Shown here: positions 27,670 through 33,378 of the stretch, in pieces
Numbering within the stretch: position 1 is the first letter of the stretch
Layout of the letters: each line of letters begins with the position of its first letter
NCBI GenBank assembly: GCA_964570525.1
Contig: CAZMYO010000029.1
Span: 1 to 33,378 of the forward strand
DNA from: CAZMYO01 sp964570525
Lineage (GTDB): Bacteria > Patescibacteriota > Patescibacteriia > Magasanikbacterales > GWA2-37-8
Direction of reading: 5' to 3'
DNA: 33,378 bases
Program-made: the position numbers and the translations under genes
The notes under the pieces: generated by a model
Seen by the model: the letters and a program-made list of their open reading frames with translations, nothing else
Databases searched by the model: none
What the model was told of the DNA's origin: nothing

Positions 27670-27690
27670 GATCCCGACTTAGTCGGGATC
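27670..27690. repeat. Dispersed palindrome GATCCCGACTTAGTCGGGATC
   Basis: Perfect 10-bp arms, same repeat as at 5116, 12385 and 20124. Confidence 0.85.
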
Positions 27691-27697
27691 GCGGATC

Positions 27698-27749
27698 CCC
27701 GATTTTTATCCCGATTTCAGTATTGACTGAAATCGGGATAAAAATCGGG
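27698..27749. repeat. 24-bp perfect inverted repeat, 4-nt loop
   Basis: The arms 27698-27721 and 27726-27749 match in all 24 positions around ATTG. The arms repeat ATCCCGATTT-like words. It is adjacent to the palindrome at 27670-27690. Confidence 0.9.
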
Positions 27750-27775
27750 ACAAAACAAACTTTTTTTGCTATACT
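27747..27775 (+). promoter_or_regulatory. Extended -10 promoter of the 228-aa membrane protein
   Basis: GGGACA (27747-27752), a 17-bp spacer, and TGC-TATACT (27767-27775). The -35 box overlaps the last three bases of the 24-bp hairpin. Confidence 0.5.
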
Positions 27776-27811
27776 GTAAATACGACAATAATATTTTTGC
27801 TGCCGTTTTTT

Positions 27812-28498
27812 ATGCGTCGTGATATTATTGACAACGTAAAAGTGGTGGAGCCGCCGCTCCAAGAGCTGGGCAAAAGACATTCCAGCTTTAAACGCACCTG
27901 TTTCACCGGCTGCGGCTGTGTTCTTATTTTTCTGATTGGAGCGATTGTGGCCGTAAAATTGGCGGTTGGCCCCGGGCCAAAAACATTGCGATCCGTGCCC
28001 GATAATTTTCCCAAAAATATTCCTGTCTACGATAAAGACACGATTGAGCGAATTACCTACATCTCCGGACAATACAAAAACCGCGGCATGGAGATCGCCG
28101 CCTTTTTCCCCAAAGTCATTCTCTCGCCGCTTCTTCTAACCTTAAATAAAGACGGCTCTGAACCGCCCGCTTCCGCCACCAGCACCGTGCTAGAAAAACA
28201 AGCCGCGACGCTCCGCCGCGTGTGGCAGTTGATTGTGACTCCGGTGGGAGACCACCGAGATACTATCCAGATAGAATGGAGAAATATGGATGCCGAACCC
28301 AGCTTTGTGTTTTCCTATTATAAAAACGAGCTGCGTAAAAAGGGATATAAAATTGATGCCGAAAGCGAGGGCCGAGGAACCAGGCAATTCTCGTTTAGCC
28401 ACGCCGATGGCACGAGCGGCGCCCTCTATGTAAAGAGCGAAGAAGAAGTCCGCCCCGGCACCGACTACGCGGCACTGACCGTCAATCTCTCAAAATAA
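27812..28498 (+). CDS. Single-pass membrane protein of unknown function
   Basis: The 228-aa protein (from ATG 27812; TTG 27797 is an alternative start) has a basic N-terminus, one transmembrane helix (about 33-53) and a C-terminal soluble region of about 170 residues. This region should lie outside the membrane. Blocks such as PDNFPKNIPVY, WQLIVTPVGDHRDTIQIEW and YYKNELRKKGYKIDAES suggest a compact alpha/beta domain. I do not recognise it. It precedes murJ by about 47 bp in the same direction and may share its transcript. A link to envelope assembly is possible but unproven. Confidence 0.75.
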   Translation: MRRDIIDNVKVVEPPLQELGKRHSSFKRTCFTGCGCVLIFLIGAIVAVKLAVGPGPKTLRSVPDNFPKNIPVYDKDTIERITYISGQYKNRGMEIAAFFPKVILSPLLLTLNKDGSEPPASATSTVLEKQAATLRRVWQLIVTPVGDHRDTIQIEWRNMDAEPSFVFSYYKNELRKKGYKIDAESEGRGTRQFSFSHADGTSGALYVKSEEEVRPGTDYAALTVNLSK

Positions 28499-28545
28499 AA
28501 TGGCAACGATAAATCCGCGTCCTCACTTAATAATCCGTGTAATCT

Positions 28546-30204
28546 GTGTTAAAAATTCTCAACTCTCAATCTAAAACAGTTACCGGCGCGGCGATTGTGA
28601 TCGCGGCGGCCACACTGTTGAGCCGGGTCGTGGGCATCGCGCGTGACCGCGTTTTCGCCCACTATTTTGGGGCCGGAGTAGTGATGGACGCCTACTACGC
28701 GGCTTTCAAAATCCCCGACCTCATCTACAACCTTTTAATCGTGGGCGCGCTCACCGCCGGATTCATCCCCACCTTTACAAAAATTTTTTACAAGACAGAC
28801 ACGAAGCCCCGTACCGAACTGTACGGCGGTTCTGGTACCGGGGACAAGACGGCCGCCTGGAAATTGTGCAATAACATAATTAATATCATCGGGGTGTCGC
28901 TCTTGGTTCTCTGCGGCTTGGGCATGGTTTTTACCCCGTGGCTTTCCAAAATAATCGCTCCCGGATTCACGGGCAATAGCCGGGAGCTGGCCATTACGTT
29001 TACAAGAATAATGTTCTTCTCGCCGTTTCTTTTGGGCATTTCGATGGTACTGGGAGGGGTCTTGCAATCGCTCCGGCATTTTTTGCTTTATTCAATCGCG
29101 CCGGTATTTTATAATCTCGGCATCATTTTTGGGGCGCTGGTCCTCGTTCCCTGGCTGGGAATTTCCGGCTTGGCCTGGGGCGTTGTTCTCGGCGCCACCC
29201 TCCACTCTGGGGCGCAGCTCTACGGCGCGTATCATAACGGCTACCGCTGGCAATGGCATTTTAATCTCCGCGACCCGGAAACCCGGCTCATCGGAAAACT
29301 AATGTTGCCGAGGACACTAGGCCTCGCCATGACCCAGCTTAATGCCGTAATTGTTACCGTTCTCGCGTCGCTCCTTCCCATCGGGAGCGTGGCCGTGTAC
29401 AACTACGCCAATAATTTGCAGGGCGTACCCACCGGCCTCATCGGCATACCGTTCGCGCTCGCGGTTTTCCCGCTCCTCTCCACTATGGCCGCCGAGGCGG
29501 ACGGCGAGGGATTTGTGAAGCACCTTTCCGAAATCACGCGGCAAATTCTTTTTCTCATTATTCCGATCTCGGTGATTATTTTACTTTTGCGCGCGCAAAT
29601 TGTGCGGGTTATTCTTGGCTCCGGAGCCTTCGACTGGGCGGCGACCGTGAACACGGCCGACACTTTGGCCTTCTTTTCGTTGGGGCTGTTCGCGAACTCG
29701 CTTATCCCCCTCTATGCCCGCGCCTTTTACGCTCTGGCCAACACCAAAACACCGTTTGTCATTGGCGTCATCGCGGAGCTCGTAAGCATTATTTCGGCGC
29801 TTCTCCTGATGAAGCCGCTCGGCGTTGCCGGACTGGCCCTCGCCAGCACCATCGGCGCGGTATTAAACAGCGTTATGCTGTTCTTCTCGTTACGCCAAAT
29901 CACGGAACATCTGGAAGGAGAAAGATTGCTTTCGTTTTTATACCGAATTGCCGGAGCCACCATCGTGATGGCGCTCACCGTTCAATTTTTGAAGTATCCT
30001 TTAGCCAAAATACTGGATCTTAATCGTTTCTGGGGAATTCTCTTGCATGGACTGATTTCTGGTATCGTCGGCCTTGTGGTTTATGGGCTCATCTGCCGGA
30101 TGCTTATGGTGGAAGAAATGATGCAAATTCAAAGCAGTCTCAAAAAACGCTGGCTCCGCCTCTGGCATGTGCCAGCCGGAATTGACGAGGCGGAAAAGCT
30201 CTAA
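28546..30204 (+). CDS. murJ: Lipid II flippase MurJ
   Basis: The 552-aa, 13-14-helix protein of the MVF family flips lipid II to the outer face of the membrane for peptidoglycan synthesis. N-terminal SKTVTGAAIVIAAATLLSRV, the RDRVFAHYFGAG segment and the GVLQSLRHF block fit. It starts with GTG at 28546; the usual MLK..NSQ N-terminus supports this, and no early ATG fits. The GTG lies inside a repeat-like stretch (TAATCCGTGTAATCTGTG). Residues ~84-102 (with TELYGGSGTGDK) come from an in-frame palindrome (28807-28843). It ends with a Met-rich, Lys-rich cytosolic tail. No clear terminator follows. Confidence 0.93.
   Translation: MLKILNSQSKTVTGAAIVIAAATLLSRVVGIARDRVFAHYFGAGVVMDAYYAAFKIPDLIYNLLIVGALTAGFIPTFTKIFYKTDTKPRTELYGGSGTGDKTAAWKLCNNIINIIGVSLLVLCGLGMVFTPWLSKIIAPGFTGNSRELAITFTRIMFFSPFLLGISMVLGGVLQSLRHFLLYSIAPVFYNLGIIFGALVLVPWLGISGLAWGVVLGATLHSGAQLYGAYHNGYRWQWHFNLRDPETRLIGKLMLPRTLGLAMTQLNAVIVTVLASLLPIGSVAVYNYANNLQGVPTGLIGIPFALAVFPLLSTMAAEADGEGFVKHLSEITRQILFLIIPISVIILLLRAQIVRVILGSGAFDWAATVNTADTLAFFSLGLFANSLIPLYARAFYALANTKTPFVIGVIAELVSIISALLLMKPLGVAGLALASTIGAVLNSVMLFFSLRQITEHLEGERLLSFLYRIAGATIVMALTVQFLKYPLAKILDLNRFWGILLHGLISGIVGLVVYGLICRMLMVEEMMQIQSSLKKRWLRLWHVPAGIDEAEKL
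28807..28843. repeat. In-frame palindrome inside murJ
   Basis: CCCCGTACC...GAAC and GGTTC...GGTACCGGGG form an imperfect inverted repeat. It encodes PRTELYGGSGTG in the loop after helix 2. Confidence 0.6.
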
Positions 30205-30281
30205 AGCTACGCCCCAAATAGCTCTTTAGAGATTATGCGGGGCTCTTGCCAAAAAAGCCAGCGGCAAGTACAATCACCTCA
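30205..30281. other. Short hairpins between murJ and the small-gene cluster
   Basis: GCCCC (30211-30215) with GGGGC (30239-30243) and CTTGCC (30245-30250) with GGCAAG (30263-30268) can pair. No T run follows, so these are not convincing terminators. Confidence 0.4.
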
Positions 30282-30319
30282 CAAAAAGAAGAACCCGACC
30301 GACATTACAGCCGACCGGG
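30282..30319 (-). terminator. Terminator of the coiled-coil gene
   Basis: A weak CCCG/CGGG stem with internal mismatches (30294-30319) is followed on minus by TTCTTCTTTTT. Confidence 0.5.
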
Positions 30320-30327
30320 TATATACC

Positions 30328-30663
30328 CTAATTTGAACCAGTTTTGGAGGGAGTTTTCTTGCGCATGCGCAAGAGCAACGCCGCTAGCTCATCTAACGAG
30401 CGCGATAAAGATTCATTGTGCTTTTTTAGGAGTTCCAGGAGCTGGTCTTTTTTCCCCAGCATCCGCTCTAGAATCTCCACGAGCTGGTCCATGATCGCCA
30501 ACAACTGCCGAAGCTGCTGGTTTACTTCCTTAAACTCCACAAGCAACTTGAGTAGTTTCTGCTTGGCCACCTCGGCTTTATACTTGAAAATGAGGTATGT
30601 TACGACGCTGGAGCTGGCCGCGATTACAAGAAGGCAAACCAACCGGGCGATTATATTCCACAT
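30328..30663 (-). CDS. Small membrane-anchored coiled-coil protein
   Basis: The 111-aa protein has an N-terminal transmembrane helix (about 7-26) and then a Leu-rich coiled coil (EFKEVNQQLRQLLAIMDQLV continuing to residue ~95) and a basic tail. A strong Shine-Dalgarno site (AAGGAGGT) lies 5 nt before the ATG. It starts 15 bp after the two-helix protein, so the two form an operon read from the promoter at 31008-31036. The pairing suggests a small membrane complex. I know no family for it. Confidence 0.75.
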   Translation of the reverse strand: MWNIIARLVCLLVIAASSSVVTYLIFKYKAEVAKQKLLKLLVEFKEVNQQLRQLLAIMDQLVEILERMLGKKDQLLELLKKHNESLSRSLDELAALLLRMRKKTPSKTGSN

Positions 30664-30678
30664 GTGGCACCTCCTTGG

Positions 30679-30972
30679 TTAGAGCAGAGCGCGCGGCGGC
30701 GTGGGGTTTTTGTGGAGAGCGCTTCCCGCTTTGAAGAGAAGGTGGATCGCGGGAATCGCTCCACAGAGCGCGAAGCAAAACTTCAAAAACGCCGCATAGG
30801 CAGTGATGAGGTAAGTGGCATCCACAACACCAGCCAGACACAGGAAAGCAAAAAGTTTGATGAAACCGGCCCAGCTGATGAACAGCAAAGGTTCAAAAAC
30901 CTTTTCATAAATCACCGTTCCCACCGCCGCAAGTCCTTGGGCGGCCTTCGCTGGCACCAGCGCTTTTCCCAT
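30679..30972 (-). CDS. Two-helix small membrane protein, copy 1
   Basis: The 97-aa protein starts MGKALVPAKAAQGLAAV. It has hydrophobic helices at about 28-50 and 55-80 and ends FKAGSALHKNPTPPRALL. A paralogue of the same length lies at 31102-31395 with identical upstream control DNA (31003-31048 equals 31425-31470). It has a good Shine-Dalgarno site (AAGGGAG, 8 nt before ATG). It starts an operon with the coiled-coil gene. Function unknown; small membrane proteins of this kind may be toxin-like, structural or regulatory. Confidence 0.75.
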   Translation of the reverse strand: MGKALVPAKAAQGLAAVGTVIYEKVFEPLLFISWAGFIKLFAFLCLAGVVDATYLITAYAAFLKFCFALCGAIPAIHLLFKAGSALHKNPTPPRALL

Positions 30973-31002
30973 TTTGTTCTCCCTTTCGTCTTTTTAGACT
31001 AC

Positions 31003-31048
31003 TTAGTATAGTAAATAAGAATCATTGCAATGTCAAATAATAATAACA
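31003..31048. repeat. 46-bp direct repeat, copy 1 (carries a lepA start remnant)
   Basis: Identical to 31425-31470, which contains the lepA start. Here the copied ATG (31030) runs MSNNNNKIVL and stops at 31060. Confidence 0.9.
31008..31036 (-). promoter_or_regulatory. Promoter of the copy-1 operon
   Basis: TTGACA (31031-31036) and TACTAT (31008-31013) are 17 bp apart on minus. Confidence 0.7.
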
Positions 31049-31060
31049 AGATTGTTCTTT

Positions 31061-31094
31061 AAAAAGAGGAACCCGGCCAGTAAAACTGACCGGG
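31061..31094 (-). terminator. Terminator of the copy-2 gene
   Basis: CCCGGTCAG/CTGGCCGGG stem (one mismatch, 31072-31094), then TTCCTCTTTTT on minus. Confidence 0.75.
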
Positions 31095-31101
31095 GACAAA
31101 T

Positions 31102-31395
31102 TTAGAGAAGCTGACACGGCGGGGTGGCGCCTCCGCGAAGAATGTTTCCCGCTTTGAAAAGAAGGCCAATAACAGGGGTTACTCCACTTAGTCCCAATAG
31201 CACGAAGCTGGCCTTCATAAACACCAAGTCGACAAAGAAAAACGTGTTTTCCGAAACAGCAAACCAGCACCAGATGAGAAGAACTTCGATGAAGAAATAC
31301 AGGCTGATGAGCGTCAAAACCCCAAAAGCCGCCTCACCTTTCGTCATCGCAACTACTTCTTGACCGGCCTTCACGCGCACCAATGCTTTGGCCAT
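31102..31395 (-). CDS. Two-helix small membrane protein, copy 2
   Basis: The 97-aa protein is a clear paralogue of the 30679-30972 product. It has the same start pattern (MAKALVRVKAGQ), two hydrophobic regions and the end FKAGNILRGGATPPCQLL. Overall the residues have diverged strongly, while the promoter and leader are almost unchanged. AAGGGAG 8 nt before the ATG is the Shine-Dalgarno site. No coiled-coil partner follows this copy; it has its own terminator instead. Its -35 box overlaps the start codon of the divergent lepA. Confidence 0.75.
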   Translation of the reverse strand: MAKALVRVKAGQEVVAMTKGEAAFGVLTLISLYFFIEVLLIWCWFAVSENTFFFVDLVFMKASFVLLGLSGVTPVIGLLFKAGNILRGGATPPCQLL

Positions 31396-31424
31396 CTGAA
31401 CTCCCTTTCGTCTGTTTAGGATGA

Positions 31425-31470
31425 TTAGTATAGTAAATAAGAATCATTGCAATGTCAAATAATAATAACA
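31425..31470. repeat. 46-bp direct repeat, copy 2 (contains lepA start)
   Basis: Identical to 31003-31048. Includes the first 19 bases of lepA. Confidence 0.9.
31430..31458 (-). promoter_or_regulatory. Promoter of the copy-2 gene
   Basis: TTGACA (31453-31458) and TACTAT (31430-31435) are 17 bp apart on minus. The -35 box lies within the lepA start. Confidence 0.7.
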
Positions 31471-33335
31471 TTCGCAACTTTTGCATCATCGCTCACATCG
31501 ATCACGGCAAATCCACGCTCGCTGATCGCTTTTTAGAATTGACCGGAACAGTTTCCAAACGCGAAATGAAAAGCCAGCTGTTGGATAGCATGGATTTGGA
31601 ACGCGAGCGGGGCATTACCATCAAACTCACACCGGTACGGATGACATATAGACTTCAGACTTCAGACTCCAGACTTCAACAAACAATCAATCAACAGCCA
31701 AAGTCCAACAGCCAAAGTCCAAAGTCCGATTCAGAGTACATTCTGAATTTGATCGACACTCCCGGGCACGTTGATTTTAACTACGAAGTTTCCCGATCCC
31801 TCGCCGCGGTGGAAGGCGCGATTCTACTAGTGGACGCTACGCAAGGCGTACAAGCTCAAACCATCGGCAATCTCTATCTCGCCATTGAACAGAACCTCAC
31901 AATTATCCCGGTCATCAATAAAATTGATATGCCAATCGCGAATATAGAAAAAACCAAAGCCGAAATTATTCACCTTCTGGGCTGCAGGGAAGAAGAAATA
32001 CTTTTGGCTTCCGGAAAAACCGGCCAAGGCGTGGAAAAAATTCTCAATGCCGTGATTTCGCGGATCCCCCCTCCAGCGGATAACACCGATAAACCCGCGC
32101 GCGCCTTAATTTTTGATTCGGAATTTAACGAATATAAAGGCGTGGTTGCCTCGGTGCGCGTAGTGGATGGCGAACTTAAAAAAGGAGACAAAATTTATTT
32201 AATGTCTACCCGCGCCCAAGCGGAAATTTTGGAACTTGGATATTACGCCCCCAAATTTAAACCGGCTGAAAAATTACTCAATGGAGAAATCGGCTACGTC
32301 GTCACCGGCCTCAAAGAAGTCCGCGACTGCCGCGTCGGCGACACCATTACCACTGCCGACAAAGAAGGCGGGGGGGCGGCCAAGGCTGTGCTCCCCGGCT
32401 ATAAAGAAGTAAAGCCGATGGTTTTCGCCGGTATTTTTCCAAAAGAGGGCAATAATTACCAAGCCTTACGAGATGCCATTGATAAACTTAAACTCAACGA
32501 CTCGGCACTTGTCTACGAGCCGGAGCATTCGCACGCGCTCGGTTTTGGATTCCGCTGCGGATTTTTGGGGATGCTGCACCTGGATATTTTTCAAGAACGC
32601 CTCCGCCGCGAGCATAATCTGGAAGTGATAATCACGGTGCCAAGTGTTGCCTACAAGGTGGTAAAAACTAACGGCGAGGAAATGATCGTCCACAGCCCGG
32701 AAGATTTGCCGGATGCCGCGCAGCTTAAAGAAACCTCCGAACCGTGGATGAAGCTTGATATCATTACACCGAAAGACTACGTGGGTAACATCATGGGCCT
32801 GGTTTCCGAGCGTAAGGGCCGCTATCTTACCACCGAATACTTGAGTACTGGCGCCGACCAGCGCGCGCTATTGCATTACGAAATCCCGCTGGCTTCCCTT
32901 ATCACCGACTTCTATGATAAACTAAAAACCGTTACGTCCGGATACGCCTCCATGAATTATGAAATTATGGGCTACGAGCCGACCGAGGTGGTAAAGATTG
33001 ATATTTGGGTGGCGGACGATCCGGTGGAATCTCTCTCTACCCTGGTCTGGCGGGATGACGCCTACAAAGTCGGTAAAAAAATCGTGGAGTCGCTCAAAGA
33101 GTCTCTACCCAAACAGCAGTTTGAACTCAAAATTCAGGCCGCGGTTGGTGGAAAAATAATTGCCGCGGAACGACTCTCCGCTTTGCGCAAGGATGTGCTC
33201 GCCAAAATGAGCGGCGGCGACGTAACCCGTAAAATGAAACTGCTCAAAAAACAAAAGAAAGGCAAAGCGCGCCTGAAATCGCACGGCAAAGTGGATATTC
33301 CCACCGAAGCGTATTTGGCGGTATTAAAAAGATAG
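31452..33335 (+). CDS. lepA: Translation GTPase LepA (EF4)
   Basis: The 627-aa protein is the ribosomal GTPase EF4/LepA. Motifs are AHIDHGKST (14-22, G1), RGITIK (53-58, G2), DTPGHVDF (102-109, G3) and INKIDMP (G4), with LepA-specific C-terminal GKVDIPTEAYLAVLK. Residues ~68-94 are an insertion between G2 and G3: four 7-bp repeats (AGACTTC, AGACTTC, AGACTCC, AGACTTC; 31650-31677), then repeated CAGCCAAAGTCC words. It adds about 20 residues next to the switch regions, where LepA is normally conserved. The reading frame stays intact. No Shine-Dalgarno site is visible. A plus-strand TATAGT (31430s) could be its -10. Confidence 0.96.
   Translation: MSNNNNIRNFCIIAHIDHGKSTLADRFLELTGTVSKREMKSQLLDSMDLERERGITIKLTPVRMTYRLQTSDSRLQQTINQQPKSNSQSPKSDSEYILNLIDTPGHVDFNYEVSRSLAAVEGAILLVDATQGVQAQTIGNLYLAIEQNLTIIPVINKIDMPIANIEKTKAEIIHLLGCREEEILLASGKTGQGVEKILNAVISRIPPPADNTDKPARALIFDSEFNEYKGVVASVRVVDGELKKGDKIYLMSTRAQAEILELGYYAPKFKPAEKLLNGEIGYVVTGLKEVRDCRVGDTITTADKEGGGAAKAVLPGYKEVKPMVFAGIFPKEGNNYQALRDAIDKLKLNDSALVYEPEHSHALGFGFRCGFLGMLHLDIFQERLRREHNLEVIITVPSVAYKVVKTNGEEMIVHSPEDLPDAAQLKETSEPWMKLDIITPKDYVGNIMGLVSERKGRYLTTEYLSTGADQRALLHYEIPLASLITDFYDKLKTVTSGYASMNYEIMGYEPTEVVKIDIWVADDPVESLSTLVWRDDAYKVGKKIVESLKESLPKQQFELKIQAAVGGKIIAAERLSALRKDVLAKMSGGDVTRKMKLLKKQKKGKARLKSHGKVDIPTEAYLAVLKR
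31650..31733 (+). repeat. Low-complexity direct repeats inside lepA
   Basis: Four tandem 7-bp units followed by imperfect CAGCCAAAGTCC/CAAAGTCC words, together encoding residues ~67-94 of LepA. Confidence 0.8.
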
Positions 33336-33378
33336 CGACCACTCAATAATCATAATCAAAATTATGCATGAAAAATTT

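Larger units (their letters stand above)
27524..27811. other. Repeat-rich gap after the lipoproteins
   Basis: It contains stems at about 27547-27600, the lipoprotein terminator, the palindrome at 27670-27690, a 24-bp perfect hairpin and the promoter of the next gene. No gene is visible. Confidence 0.7.

Noticed and set aside
30211..30268. Terminator after murJ
   Set aside because: Hairpins are present but no T run follows on plus.
1..33378. CRISPR array linked to the Cas4-like nuclease
   Set aside because: No regularly spaced repeat-spacer series was found; the tandem 13-bp and 7-bp repeats have no spacers.
1..33378. tRNA or rRNA genes
   Set aside because: No T-arm GTTCGA context with a matching acceptor stem and no rRNA-like block was found.

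Overview
The window looks like part of a small, streamlined bacterial genome of the Candidate Phyla Radiation (Patescibacteria). This is inferred from gene content and style. Visible hints are a short dcw start (mraZ-rsmH-ftsL-like), a membrane-anchored Clp ATPase with a zinc ribbon, a VirD4/TraG-like ATPase with a Pro/Gln/Ser-rich tail, a CxxC zinc-ribbon protein, many genes without Shine-Dalgarno sequences, and many short palindromic repeats. No rRNA, tRNA, CRISPR array or transposase gene was seen.

Layout. 1-760: the 3' part of a conserved hypothetical gene. 779-5067 (minus): CxxC protein, VirD4-like ATPase, cyclophilin, thermonuclease, HIT protein. 5161-7392 (minus): large multi-pass membrane protein. 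7678-10348 (plus): dnaB, ybaB, recR, converging on rplU. 10908-16719 (minus): secreted trypsin-like protease, DUF192 protein, polyprenyl-phosphate sugar-phosphate transferase, membrane Clp ATPase, small membrane protein. 16806-18775 (minus): 34-aa membrane peptide, ftsL-like, rsmH, mraZ. 19238-26737 (minus): CPBP-type protease, possible sigma-like protein, beta-CASP nuclease, NYN protein, Pif1-like helicase, GIY-YIG protein, Cas4-like nuclease, DUF3800 protein. Two probable plus-strand small RNAs lie among them. 26949-33335: two Cys-rich lipoproteins, a membrane protein and murJ (plus), a duplicated small membrane-protein module (minus), and lepA (plus).

Four themes run through the window. 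(1) Short palindromic or low-complexity repeats sit between genes and also in frame inside conserved proteins (LepA, RecR, RsmH, MurJ, the Clp ATPase, a membrane protein), and they supply the C-termini of two others. Some of the same palindromes seem to serve as transcription terminators. (2) Housekeeping genes mostly lack Shine-Dalgarno sequences and two look leaderless. The small secreted or membrane genes instead have strong TTGACA promoters, good Shine-Dalgarno sites and terminators. (3) Several transcripts have no protein: a ~108-nt rod-shaped RNA with promoter and terminator at 25980-26087, a ~57-nt RNA at 22572, and a structured leader in front of the CxxC gene. (4) A run of nucleic-acid enzymes (Cas4-like PD-(D/E)XK, GIY-YIG, Pif1 helicase, NYN, beta-CASP) is collinear and may form a processing or repair neighbourhood.

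Coordinates were read by eye. Family calls come from motifs, not from searches.
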